This document shows positions 12,300-23,539 of a stretch of 64,000 nucleotides of DNA, one piece after another. The stretch covers positions 93,639,304 through 93,703,303 of the forward strand of contig OX457025.1 in NCBI GenBank assembly GCA_949752745.1, given 5' to 3'. The notes beneath the pieces were generated by a model, which worked only from the letters and a program-made list of their open reading frames with translations, did not search any database and was not told the DNA's origin. This stretch comes from Protula sp. h YS-2021. Taxonomy: Eukaryota; Annelida; Polychaeta; Sabellida; Serpulidae. The translations under genes and the position numbers were made by a program. Numbering within the stretch: the first letter of the stretch is position 1; every line of letters begins with the position of its first letter.

Positions 12300-13409
12300 G
12301 ATGACTGTAGCTAAAGTTTTGGCAAGTGTGAGAAGTCAGCAAAGTGAGCCAGCTATATATATATACAGACAGGTGGTAAAAATCAAGAGATGAAAGAGCT
12401 CACAGCGTGAGAAACAATTAAAGTAAGACGCAAACCGTGAGACTTTCTCACAGGGATGGAGAGAGGTAGCAAGTAGCAAGCACACAGCAGGCACAGAGTA
12501 AGTCGACCTCCCCCCCTCCCAGTTCTTAAAGAAAATCGTTAATGATAATTTCTTCATTTATTTTCACTTTCTCCTAATCGCTTACACTTCAGGACAGAGC
12601 TGACATTTCAACTCTCCAACAACAAAAACTAAATTCTCGAACTCGACGAACTGGAGCTGATCTCTTTAGGAATTGTTAGTATTGAAGCTATTCACTAAAT
12701 TACCCATTCAAGTGAATCACAATGGATATAAGTCACATCTATCGAAAGAAAAATTGTAATTCGTGAATCGACTGATCTCGCAACCGGCATATGAATGGCA
12801 ATTCTCATCGTTAATGCAAGTAATTGCAATTTTTAATGTGTACACACTCATCAATCGTAAGAGCAATTGCAATTTCAAAACTGAGAGTAGGGTAGAAATG
12901 GGCGCCTCATATTACTATATAATGGGCGCCTCATATCACTATATAATGGGCGCCTCATATCACTATATAATGGACGTATTAATACAGTGACGCTAAAATG
13001 ACCTCACGACTGTTTTAGAACGCCCATGGGCATATTAAAACAGTGACGTTATCATGACGTCACACGGATAGCAGACAGACGGTCAGACGCGGGCAGACGC
13101 GGGGAGACGTACAGTCGGACAGCCGGGCAGACGGCAATTTTTTATTTTTTTTCAGTCTGTTTTTCACTTTCTCTCTCCACACACACATAAACACCAGACT
13201 GAGTAAGCGTTTCATGTCGTAAGCCACATAATTATTTTAACCTTCTGATGACAACTGTTTTTTAAGCATTTCCCACACTCTCATGCACACACAGGCATAC
13301 TAACACCATGACACGATTAGCGTTTCATTTCGTATTAGAGAGTGGCTCTAAAAAGAGCCGGTGATGTCCTGCTGCCGGTGCCGAGTCTTTTCCTGCCGCC
13401 CCTCCTTCG

Positions 13410-13820
13410 TCACTGCGTGTGGCTGCAGCGGCACTTCCTCCTATGCGCAGCAACCGACCCCGCCGAAGACAATTCTCCGTTCGCATCAGGCTGCTTCGTC
13501 ACAGTCGCTTTCTTAGGCGTGGGCTTGGGCGTCGTCTTGGGCTTTGGCGTAGGTGGAAACTTCACCGCAGGCTTCGTGATCGTAGCAGGGGACGGATCAT
13601 GCTGAACCGGAGAGTGATGTCTCGCACGCTTGTGCGCCTCCACCCCCGCCCTGCCAAATCTGTGATATTCTTCTTCTTTGACATTGATGCACGCCTTCCA
13701 CATCTCCATTTTAAATATCTCATATTCAATGTATATCTGCTCAATCAGATCACAATCTTTGTCAGATATGAGATACTTCTTTTTTCTCTCCGCCGTGAAA
13801 AACTGCTCGCGAAACTCCAT
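13410..13820 (-). pseudogene. Array gene copy 8 with in-frame internal deletion, 136 aa
   Basis: A deletion of about 550 bp joins the codons after NGEL directly to SSAGSVAAHRRKC, keeping the frame. The product would have the N-terminal domain and the Lys/Pro/Thr-rich stretch followed by only the last Cys/His segment. It thereby bypasses both stops that kill copies 3-7. Whether it is expressed is unknown. Confidence 0.65.
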
Positions 13821-15122
13821 GATGACTGTAGCTTAAGTTTTGGCAAGTGTGAGAAGTCAGCAAAGTGAGCCAGCTATATGTATATACAGACAGGTGGTAA
13901 AAATCAAGAGATGAAAGAGCTCACAGCGTGAGAAACAATTAAAGTAAGACGCAAACCGTGAGACTTTCTCACAGGGATGGAGAGAGGTAGCAAGTAGCAA
14001 GCACACAGCAGGCACAGAGTAAGTCGACCTCCCCCCTCCCAGTTCTTAAAGAAAATCGTTAATGATAATTTCTTCATTTATTTTCACTTTCTCCTAATCG
14101 CTTACACTTCAGGACAGAGCTGACATTTCAACTCTCCAACCACAAAAACTAAATTCTCGAACTCGATGAACTGGAGCTGATCTCTTTAGGACTTGTTAGT
14201 ATTGAAGCTATTCACTAAATTACCCATTCAAGTGAATCACAATGGATATAAGTCACATCTATCGAAAGAAAAATTGTAATTCGTGAATCGACTGATCTCG
14301 CAACCGGCATATGAATGGCAATTCTCATCGTTAATGCAAGTAATTGCAATTTTTAATGTGTACACACTCATCAATCGTAAGAGCAATTGCAATTTCAAAA
14401 CTGAGAGTAGGGTAGAAATGGGCTCCTCATATTACTATATAATGGGCGCCTCATATCACTATATAATGGGCGCCTCATATCACTATATAATGGACGTATT
14501 AATACAGTGACGCTAAAATGACCTCACGACTGTTTTAGAACGCCCATGGGCATATTAAAACAGTGACGTTATCATGACGTCACACGGATAGCAGACAGAC
14601 GGTCAGACGCGGGCAGACGCGGGCAGACGTACAGTCGGACAGCCGGGCAGACGGACAGTCGGACAGCCGGGCAGACGGCAATTTTTTATTTTTTTTCAGT
14701 CTGTTTTTCACTTTCTTTCTCCACACACACATAAACACCAGACTGAGTAAGCGTTTCATGTCGTAAGCCACATAATTATTTTAACCTTCTGATGGCAACT
14801 GTTTTTTAAGCATTTCCCACACTCTCATGCACACACAGGCATACTAACACCATGACACGATTAGCGTTTCATTTCGTATTAGTGAGTGGCTCTAAAAAGA
14901 GCCGGAGATGTTGTCCTGCTGCCGGTGCCGAGTCTTTTCCTGCCGCCCCTCCTTCGTCACTGCGTGTGGCTGCAGCGGCACTTCCTCCTATGCGCAGCAA
15001 CCGACCCCGCCGAAGACATAAACTGCCTGCCCAGGACGCTACAGTAGTAGGTCTCAGTTTTTTGCGTCCTCACAGGTTGCCTCGTGCACACTCCTCGGGA
15101 CTCCTTGCGGAATCAGGTGTCC

Positions 15123-15710
15123 TCAGAAGTCGCAAAAGATCGAGAACTCATTAACTGAGCCGAGGATTTGCCGAACGTCTTTTAGTGACTCTTTGCTGGG
15201 GTCTGCTAGGTTTAAGTCGGCGGGCGGTTTCGGTACGCGCAATTCGGAAGTGTGCTGCTGCAGCTTGGTGATGGCTGCCACGGCTGCTGCAGTTTCGTCG
15301 TCATCATCCATAAAAGTGACCGGATGCGGGCTGGTGGCAAGCATGCCAAAGGATATTGGCAATTCTCCGTTCGCATCAGGCTGCTTCGTCACAGTCGCTT
15401 TCTTAGGCGTCGGCTTGGGCGTCGTCTTGGGCTTTGTCGTAGGTGGAGACTTCACTGCAGGCTTCGTAATCGTGGCAGGGGACGGATCATGCTGAACCGG
15501 AGAGTGATGTCTCGCACGCTTGTGCGCCTCCACCGCCGCCCTGCCAAATCTGTGATATTCTTCTTCTTTGACATTGATGCACGCCTTCCACATCTCCATT
15601 TTAAATATCTCATATTCAATGTATATCTGCTCAATCAGATCACAATCTTTGTCAGATATGAGATACTTCTGTTTTCTCTCCGCCGTGAAAAACTGCTCGC
15701 GAAACTCCAT
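15123..15710 (-). pseudogene. Array gene copy 9, stopped in the first zinc finger
   Basis: From the conserved ATG at 15708-15710 the frame is open for 195 residues, past the DDDDET segment, and ends at FCDF-TGA where copies 10 and 11 have a Cys codon TGC. The open frame extends further upstream through the AT tract as Tyr/Ile repeats, but the conserved Met is the likely start. This copy lacks the poly-T lesion of copies 3-7, so the finger TGA is the older lesion. Confidence 0.7.
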
Positions 15711-15754
15711 GATGACTGTAGCTAAAGCTTTGGCAAGTGTGAGAAGTGATCCAG

Positions 15755-15756
<2 letters not shown>

Positions 15757-15836
<80 letters not shown>
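15757..15836. repeat. Long (TA)n microsatellite, copy 9 upstream
   Basis: About 40 TA dinucleotides replace the short AT tract of the other units. A second tract at 16138-16236 follows; the DNA between them is foreign to the unit. Confidence 0.95.
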
Positions 15837-15839
<3 letters not shown>

Positions 15840-15881
15840 TCTACAACCAATCATAGGGGGGCCATGCCTTATATATAGCAC

Positions 15882-16090
15882 TTAGGGAGACCATTTGGAA
15901 AAAATAATATATGTTTTTTAGCTTGTTATCGAGTATTAACACACAAATTTAATTTTAAAACAGAATATATTATATTCACTATGTTATAGAATCATTCGTT
16001 TTTTGTTTACTATGTAGTTTCATAACGTTTAAACACGCTAAGAATGAAGGAGACCTACTTTTGGTCTCCTTAAATTTTTGGTCTCCCTAA
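15882..16090. mobile_element. MITE-like inverted-repeat insertion inside the AT tract
   Basis: The ends are TTAGGGAGACCA and TGGTCTCCCTAA, inverted relative to each other, about 209 bp apart and with no coding capacity. An internal hairpin AAGGAGACC...GGTCTCCTT lies next to the right end. It splits what was probably one AT microsatellite. A clean target duplication is not visible because the flanks are AT-rich. Confidence 0.5.
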
Positions 16091-16136
16091 TACTGTGGTT
16101 TTTAGCAAAAATGGTCGCCGTATTGCTGGAATTACA

Positions 16137-16240
<104 letters not shown>

Positions 16241-16496
16241 CAGGTGGTAAAAATGACGAGATGAAAGAGCTCACAGCGTGAGAAACAATTAAAGTAAGAC
16301 GCAAACCGTGAGACTTTCTCACAGGGAGAGAGAGAGGTAGCAAGTAGCAAGCACACAACAGGCACAGCAGGCGACCTCCCCCCCTGCCCCCTCCCCTCAC
16401 AGGAGAGCAAAATTTCACCAAATCTCGCCAAATGAACCATGGTATACATGTTATAATTCAGTAACTAGGGTAGGTCAAACCTCAACCGACCCCCCC

Positions 16497-19400
16497 CCCT
16501 TCCCCCCCTGGGGTCGAATTTGTGATTTTTGCATATTTATCCGTTTCAGACAATTCTAAACATTTTTTATTGGGTCGACACCCCGGGGGTAAAATTTGTG
16601 ATTTTTGCATATTTATCCGTTTCAGACAATTCTAAACATTTTTGGTTTTTGAGTCGACCTGCCTCCCCTGGGGGTCGAATTTGTGATTTTTGCATATTTA
16701 TCCGTTTCAGACAATTCTTAACATTTTTTGTTTTTGGGTCGACCTCCCTTTCCCCCCCCCCCCCCCCGGGGGTCGAATTTCTGATTTTTGCATATTTATC
16801 CGTTTCAGACAATTCTAAACATTTTTTATTGGGTCGACCCCCCGGGGGTCAAATTTGTGATTTTTGCATATTTATCCGTTTCAGACAATTCTAAACATTT
16901 TTGGTTTTTGGGTCGACCTGCCTCCCCTGGGGGTCGAATTTGTGATTTTTGCACATTTATCCGTTTCAGACAATTCTAAACATTTTTTGTTTTTGGATCG
17001 ACCCCCCCCCCCCACAGGGGTCGATTGTGATTTTTGCATATTTATCCGTTTCAGACAATTCTAAACATTTTTGGTTTTTGGGTCGACCTCCCATCCCCCC
17101 CCCCCCGGGGGTCGAATTTGTGATTTTTGCATATTTATCCGTTTCAGACAATTCTAAACATTTTTTGTTTTTGTGTCTACCTGCCTCCCCTGGGGGTCGA
17201 ATTTGTGATTTTTTGCATATTTATCCGTTTCAGATAATTCTAAACATTTTTTATTGGGTCGACCCCCCGGGGGTAAAATTTGTGATTTTTGCATATTTAT
17301 CCGTTTCAGACAATTCTAAACATTTTTGGTTTTTGGGTCGACCTCCCCGCCCCCCCCCACAGGGGTCGATTGTGATTTTTGCATATTTATCCGTTTCAGA
17401 CAATTCTAAACATTTTTTGTTTTTGGGTCGACCTCTCCCCCCCCCCCCCACAGGGGTCGATTGTGATTTTTGCATATTTATCCGTTTCAGACAATTCTAA
17501 ACATTTTTTGTTTTTGGGTCGACCTGCCTCCCCTGGGGGTCGAATTTGTGATTTCTGCATATTTATCCGTTTCAGATAATTCTAAACATTTTTTATTGGG
17601 TCCACCCCCTGGGGGTAAAATTTGTGATTTTTGCATATTTATCCGTTTCAGACAATTCTAAACATTTTTGGTTTTTGGGTCGACCTGCCTCCCCTGGGGG
17701 TCGAATTTGTGATTTTTGCATATTTATCCGTTTCAGACAATTCTAAACATTTTTTGTTTTTGGGTCGACCTCCCCGCCCCCCCCCCCCCACAGGGGTCGA
17801 TTGGGATTTTTGCATATTTATCCGTTTCAGACAATTCTAAACATTTTTTGTTTTTGGGTCGACCTCCCTTCCTCCCCCCCCCCCCGGGGGTCAAATTTGT
17901 GATTTTTGCATATTTATCCGTTTCAGACAATTCTAAACATTTTTGGTTTTTGGGTCGACCTGCCTCCCCTGGGGGTCGAATTTGTGATTTTTGCATATTT
18001 ATCCGTTTCAGACAATTCTAAACATTTTTGGTTTTTGGGTCGACCTGTTCCCCCCCTCCCCGGGGTCGAATTTGCGATTTTTGCATATTTCTGCGTTTCA
18101 GACAATTCTAAACATTTTTTGTTTTTGGGTCGACCTCTCCCCCCCCCCCACAGGGGTCGATTGTGATTTTTGCATATTTTTCCGTTTCAGACAATTCTAA
18201 ACATTTTTTGTTTTTGGGTCGACCTGCCTCCCCTGGGGGTAAAATTTGTGATTTTTGCATATTTATCCGTTTCAGACAATTCTAAACATTTTTGGTTTTT
18301 GGGTCGACCTGCCTCCCCTGGGGGTCGAATTTGTGATTTTTGCATATTTATCCGTTTCAGACAATTCTAAACATTTTTTGTTTTTGGGTCGACCTCCCCG
18401 CCCCCCCCCCCCCACAGGGGTCGATTGGGATTTTTGCATATTTATCCGTTTCAGACAATTCTAAACATTTTTTGTTTTTGGGTCGACCTCCCTTTCCCCC
18501 CCCCCCCCCCGGGGGTCAAATTTGTGATTTTTGCATATTTATCCGTTTCAGACAATTCTAAACATTTTTGGTTTTTGGGTCGACCTGCCTCCCCTGGGGG
18601 TCGAATTTGTGATTTTTGCATATTTATCCGTTTCAGACAATTCTAAACATTTTTGGTTTTTGGGTCGACCTGTTCCCCCCCTCCCCGGGGTCGAATTTGC
18701 GATTTTAGCATATTTCTGCGTTTCAGACAATTCTAAACATTTTTGGTTTTTGGGTCGACCTGTCCCCCCCCCCCGGTGGTCGAATTTGTGATTTTTGCAT
18801 ATTTATCCGTTTCAGACAATTCTAAACATTTTTGGTTTTTGGGTCGACCTGTCCCCCCCCCCTCCCCGGGGTCAAATTTGTGATTTTTGCATATTTATCC
18901 GTTTCAGAAAATTCTAAACATTTTTGGTTTTTGGGTCGACCTGCCTCCCCTGGGTGTTGAATTTGTGATTTTTGCACATTTATCCGTTTCAGAAATTCTA
19001 AACATTTTTTGTTTTTGGGTCGACCTCCCTTTCCCCCCCCCCCCCGGGGGTCGAATTTGTGATTTTTACATATTTATCCGTTTCAGACAATTCTAAACAT
19101 TTTTTGTTACTGGGTCGACCTCCCCCCCCCCGGGGTCGATTTTGTGATTTTTGCATATTTATCCGTTTCAGACAATTCTAAACATTTTTTGTTTTTGGGT
19201 CGACCTCCCCTCCACCCCCCCCCGTGGGTCGAATTTGTGATTTTTGCATATTTATCCGTTTCAGACAATTCTGAACATTTTCTGTTACTGGGTCGACCTC
19301 CCCCCCCCCCCCCCCGGGGTCGATTTTGTGATTTTTGCATATTTATCCGTTTCAGACAATTCTTAACATTTTTGGTTTTTGGGTCGACCTGCCCCCCCCC

Positions 19401-19965
19401 CCTTGGGGTCGAATTTGTGATTTTTGCACATTTATCCTCCCCCCCCCGGGGGTCGATTGTGATTTTTGCATATTCATCCGTTTCACACAATTCTAAACAT
19501 CCTTTGTTTTTGGGTCGTCCTGCCCCCCCCCCCCTTGAGGTCGAATTTGTGATTTTTGCATATTTATCCGTTTCAGACAATTCTAATCAATTTTGGTTTT
19601 TGGGTCGACCTGCCTCCTCCCCTTGGGGTCGAATTTGTAATTTTTGCATATTTATCCCATTCAGACAATTCTAAACATTTTTTGTTTTTGGGTCGACCCC
19701 CCCCCCCCCCTCCTCCCCGGGGGTCGATTGTGATTTTTGCATATTTATCCGTTTCAGACAATTCTAAACATTTTTTGTTTTTGGGTCGACCCCCCCCCCT
19801 CCCCGGGGGTCGATTGTGATTTTTGCATATTTATCCGTTTCAGACAATTCTAAACATTTTTTGTTTTTGGGTCGACCTGCCTCCCCCCCCCCACCGGGTT
19901 CGAATTTGCGATTTTTGCATATTTATGCGTTTCAGACAATTCTAAACATTTTTCGTTTTTGTTCA
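16497..19965. repeat. Satellite array, about 40 units of 76-97 bp
   Basis: The core TTTGCATATTTATCCGTTTC followed by AGACAATTCTAAACATTTTT recurs about 40 times. Units are separated by GGTCGACC and a variable poly-C/poly-G junction, which causes most of the length variation. One unit near 19,435 is truncated. The long open frames across it (FAYLSVSDNSKHF-type repeats) are a by-product of the repeat and are not genes. Two more units lie inverted at 20,608-20,745, and one at 28,385-28,455. Confidence 0.95.
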
Positions 19966-20607
19966 CTTTTGTGACTCTGTAACATTATGTGACAACATAT
20001 GACTGTGACATCATGTGACTCTGTGACATTATGTGACTCTATGACTTTTTTGTTTTTCTTTGTACATAGTTACTACATTTCTATGTCTATTTTCACTGAT
20101 TATATTTAATTAGTCATATTTCAATGGTTCCATTACAATAACCACACACATACACAGCATAGGAATAAGTATATGAAAGGTCTCAGAGTGTGGGGAGGAA
20201 ACCGATCGATAAATTTCAGAGTGCACTCGTTCAGACCGTGGGAACGATCAATAAATTTGAGAAGGAATGGGAATTTCCCTACGTTAAGCCCAATGTTATG
20301 TTTTATGTTATAGTAGTTGGAAAATGACACTTCTAAAGCACATTTAACAAATGTAGATTTTCGAAAACATATAATGTATAAAATAAGTTTTAACATTTTA
20401 CCTTGTTACTTATTCGAATGTTCTAAAGTTATAGTAGTGAGAAAATGACGCTTCTAAACCAACTTTAACAAATTTGGTTTTTAATAACATATAATATATA
20501 AAATAAGTTTGAACATTTTAGCATGCTACTTATTTGAATGTTCTAAAGTCATAGTAGTAGGAAAATGGTGGTTCTGGACCAACTTTAACAAATTTTGTTT
20601 TTTGCAT
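19966..20607. repeat. Flank block shared with 28,460-29,705
   Basis: It starts with GTGACTCTGTAACATTATGTGAC-like short repeats and continues through AT-rich DNA with three degenerate ~115-bp repeats (landmark TATAAAATAAGTTT, about 20,370-20,600). The same sequence follows the single satellite unit at 28.4 kb, so the two are duplicates. No gene seen. Confidence 0.75.
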
Positions 20608-20745
20608 ATTGCATAAATATGCAAAAATCGCAAATTCGACCCCGGGGAGGGGAGGGGACAGGTCGACCCAAAAACCAAAAATGTTTAGAATTGTCTGAAA
20701 CGGATAAATATGCAAAAATCACAAATTCGACCCGGGGGGGGGGAG
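20608..20745 (-). repeat. Two inverted satellite units
   Basis: Reverse-complement copies of the satellite core, including GGTCGACC and a C/G-rich junction. They are followed by the inverted copy of the sequence that borders the array at 16,437-16,497. Confidence 0.85.
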
Positions 20746-21041
20746 GTCGGTTGAGGTTTGACCTACCCTAGTTACTGAATGATAACATGTATACCATGGT
20801 TCATTTGGCGAGATTTTGTGAAATTTTGCTCTCCTGGCAATATACAATATATGACATATGTTGTCATATCCGGGGGGGGGGGGTGGAGAGGGGGGAGGTG
20901 GGGAGATCAACTTACTCTTTGCCTGCTGTGTGCTTGCTACTTGCTACCTCTCTTTCTCCCTGTGAGAAAGTCTCACGGTTTGCGTCTTACTTTAATTGTT
21001 TCTCTTTGTGAGCTCTTTCATCTCTTGATTTTTACCACCTG

Positions 21042-21044
<3 letters not shown>

Positions 21045-21123
<79 letters not shown>
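21045..21123. repeat. (TA)n microsatellite upstream of copy 10
   Basis: About 39 TA repeats lie just 5' of the inverted gene copy, mirroring the AT tract of copy 9. Confidence 0.95.
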
Positions 21124-21124
<1 letters not shown>

Positions 21125-21690
21125 CTGGCCCACTTTTCTGACTTCTCACACTTGCCAAAACTTTAGCTACAGTCATCATGGAGTTTCGCGAGCAGTTTTT
21201 CACGGTGTAGAGAAAACAGAAGTATCTCATATCTGACAAAGATTGTGATCTGATTGAGCAGAGTACATTGAATATGAGATATTTAAAATGGAGATGTGGA
21301 AGGCGTGCATCAATGTCAAAGAAGAAGAATATCACAGATTTGGCAGGGCGGCGGTGGAGGCGCACAAGCGTGCGAGACATCACTCTCCGGTTCAGCATGA
21401 TCCGCCCCCTGTCACGATCACGAAGCCTGCGGTGAAGTCTCCAACTACGCCAAAGCCCAAGACGACGCCCAAGCCGACGCCTAAGAAAACGACTGTGACG
21501 AAGCAGCCTGATGCGAACGGAGAATTGCCAATATCCTTTGGCATGCTTGCCACCAGCCCGCATCCGGTCACTTTTACGGATGATGATGGCGAAACTGCAG
21601 CAGCCGTGGCAGCCATCATCAAGCTGCAGCAGCACACTTCCGAATTGCGCGTACCGAAACCGACCGCCGACTTAAACCTGGCAGACCCCA

Positions 21691-22638
21691 CCCGGTAAAC
21701 ATTTTTGGTTTGGAAAACGTTTTATAAACGTTTTTTGTGAAATAAACGTTTTATTTTCGTTATATATGAAATGCTAGAAAACGTTTTTTTGGGAACGTTT
21801 TTTGAAGGTTTCAAATGAAACCTTTTCCGAACCATTTTGACGGGGTTTTGACAATAAAATTCTGAAACCCTTTTTTGTGATCCTTAAAAAAATAATAATT
21901 TGTAACGTCCATTTAAGACCATTGATGATTCAAACAACACTACAAGACACCGATCTGCAACTAAACATTCGTACTTACCGGGGATTGAACCTGGGACCTC
22001 TGGCATGCTACGCGTCGACCTTACCTCTACGCCACCACGCATCCGATTAACTATGAACTATTCGGCTACCAATATCTTATTTCTATGCGATCCCCAAGAA
22101 TTAATGTTAACGTTTTTCTGTTTTTAGTGATGCTTTTAAAATTATTTGCTTAATAAAAAAACCATGCCTTTTTCTTTCATAGTGGTTATTTGCTTAGGAT
22201 TAGTTTATCGAGGTAAATAATATTCTTAGCTAGCGATATAGAAAGCACGTTGAACTCATTATATTACTATATCATTTTATATAGTAATATAATAACTAAA
22301 ATCAAATAACTTATACCTAAAAGTCAATATTAGATACTAAAATTATATATTTCATCTTTATTAGTATCTAAAATTTGCCAATTTATTTGAAAATGGTATT
22401 CAGTACATATGGTTTCCCATGATGCTCCAATACCCGACACCCAATAATATTGATTTTTCATAATGCTCCAGTACAAAACGTTTGATTTTGGTTTAAAAAT
22501 AGTTCTCCCTGAAACGTTTCGAAAAGGTTCTACAAAAAACGTTTTATTTTGGTATCCGAGAATGCAAAGGTTTTATAAACGTCAATAGAACGTTTCGACC
22601 AAAAACGAACCTTAAAAAACGTTTCCATGTTTCCCGGG
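21691..22638. mobile_element. 948-bp non-autonomous TIR element inserted in copy 10
   Basis: Comparison with intact copies places the insertion exactly. The gene reads ...GACCCCA, then the insert CCCGGTAAACAT...ATGTTTCCCGGG, then CAGCAAAGAG; CA is present on both sides and may be a 2-bp target duplication. The subterminal regions are packed with AACGTTT/AAACGTT motifs in inverted orientation. There is no coding capacity. It contains a tRNA-like segment. I cannot assign it to a superfamily. Confidence 0.7.
21977..22045 (-). repeat. tRNA-derived (SINE-head-like) segment
   Basis: On the minus strand it has a box A-like TGGCGTAGAGGT and a box B-like GGTTCAATCCC about 45 bp apart, with a CCCCGG stem end. 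The fit to a functional tRNA is poor, so it is more likely a tRNA-derived SINE head or relic carried inside the 948-bp element. Confidence 0.5.
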
Positions 22639-23234
22639 CAGCAAAGAGTCACTAAAAGACGTTCGGCAAATCCTCGGCTCAGTTAATGAGTTCTCGATCT
22701 TTTGCGACTTCTGCGGACACCTGATTCCGCAAGGAGTCCCGAGGAGTGTGCACGAAGCAACCTGTGAGGACGCAAAAAAAACTGAGACCTACTACTGTAG
22801 CGTCCTTGGCAGGCAGTTTAAGTCGACGGCGAGGTCGGTTGCTGCGCATAGGAGGAAGTGCCGCTTCAGCCACACATAGTAACGAAGGAGGGGCGGCAGG
22901 AGAAGACTCGGAACCGGCAGCAGGACAACATCTCCGGCTCTTTTTAGAGCCACTCACTGATACGAAATGAAACGCTAATCGTTTCATGGTGTTAGTATGT
23001 CTGTGTGTACATGAGAGTGTGGGAAATGCTTTAAAAAAAGTTGCCATCAGAAGGTTAAAATACCTATGTGGCTTACGACATGAAACGCTTACTCAGTCTG
23101 GTGTTGGTGTGTGTGTGTGGAGAGAGAGAGTGAAAGACAGACTGAAAAAAATTGCCGTCTGCCCGGCTGTCCGACTGTCCATCTGCCCGCGTCTGCTCGC
23201 GTCTGCCCGCGTCTGACCGTCTGTCTGCCATGCA

Positions 23235-23525
23235 TGTGACGTCATTATAACGTCACTGTTTTAATATGCCCATGGGCGTTCTAAAACAGTCGTGACGTCA
23301 TTTTAACGTCACTGTTTTAATACGCCCATTATATAGTGATATGAGCCGCCCATTATATAGTGATATGAGGCGCCCATTATATTGTGATATGAGGCGCCCA
23401 TTATATAGTGATATGAGGCGCCCATTATATAGTGATATGAGTCGCCCATTATATCTTGATATGAGGCGCCCATTATATAGTGATATGAGGTGCCCATTAT
23501 ATAGTGATTTGAGGCGCCCATTTCT
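23235..23525 (+). promoter_or_regulatory. CRE block plus eight 24-bp TATA repeats beyond copy 10
   Basis: TGACGTCA palindromes near 23,237 and 23,294 precede eight copies of the 24-bp minisatellite in inverted orientation relative to the main array. As it sits 3' of copy 10 it corresponds to the end of the duplicated unit. Any promoter activity would drive rightward into 23.5 kb, where no gene is evident. Confidence 0.4.
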
Positions 23526-23539
23526 ACCCTACTACTGAG

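Larger units (their letters stand above)
1..15750. repeat. Tandem array of a ~1.99 kb gene-bearing unit
   Basis: The landmark GTCTTTTAGTGACT recurs at 1, 1848, 3842, 5829, 7820, 9810, 11767 and 15177, giving steps of 1847, 1994, 1987, 1991, 1990 and 1957 bp, then a 3410-bp step that holds two units with an internal deletion. Each unit contains, in plus-strand order: the gene read on the minus strand, a short AT tract, a GTGAGA/TCTCAC hairpin region, AT-rich DNA, a 24-bp minisatellite, CRE palindromes, GACGGACA-like repeats and CACACA-rich DNA. Units 3-7 are nearly identical by eye, units 1, 8 and 9 more diverged. The family is not one I recognise. The array may be a satellite-like tandem duplication or a host gene cluster; unit boundaries are arbitrary. 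Confidence 0.93.
21178..22890 (+). pseudogene. Array gene copy 10 (inverted), broken and split by an insertion
   Basis: The ATG at 21178 is followed by an in-frame TAG within the first dozen codons, and a short deletion near 21,262 shifts the frame. The frame is then open from 21,288 to the insertion point at 21,690. The 3' part resumes at 22,639 with the conserved C-terminal region. Here the finger ligands are all present: FCDFCGHL with His and Cys twelve and sixteen residues on. It is therefore the best guide to the ancestral finger, although the gene itself is dead. Confidence 0.8.

Noticed and set aside
17..15495. Plus-strand open frames of 130-157 codons in every array unit (for example 1923-2396)
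   Set aside because: They are antisense shadows of the minus-strand gene; their Arg-rich composition reflects reading the Lys/Pro/Thr codons backwards, and the minus frame is the one conserved in the diverged copy 11.
15710..15881. N-terminal Tyr/Ile extension of array copy 9
   Set aside because: It is a translated TA microsatellite; the conserved Met just downstream is the real start.
16529..19819. Long open frames encoding FAYLSVSDNSKHF-type repeats
   Set aside because: They follow the satellite monomer, change frame wherever C-run length changes, and exist on both strands.
16497..19965. CRISPR-like regular repeats
   Set aside because: Units are adjacent tandem satellite monomers without unique spacers, and the genome is eukaryotic.
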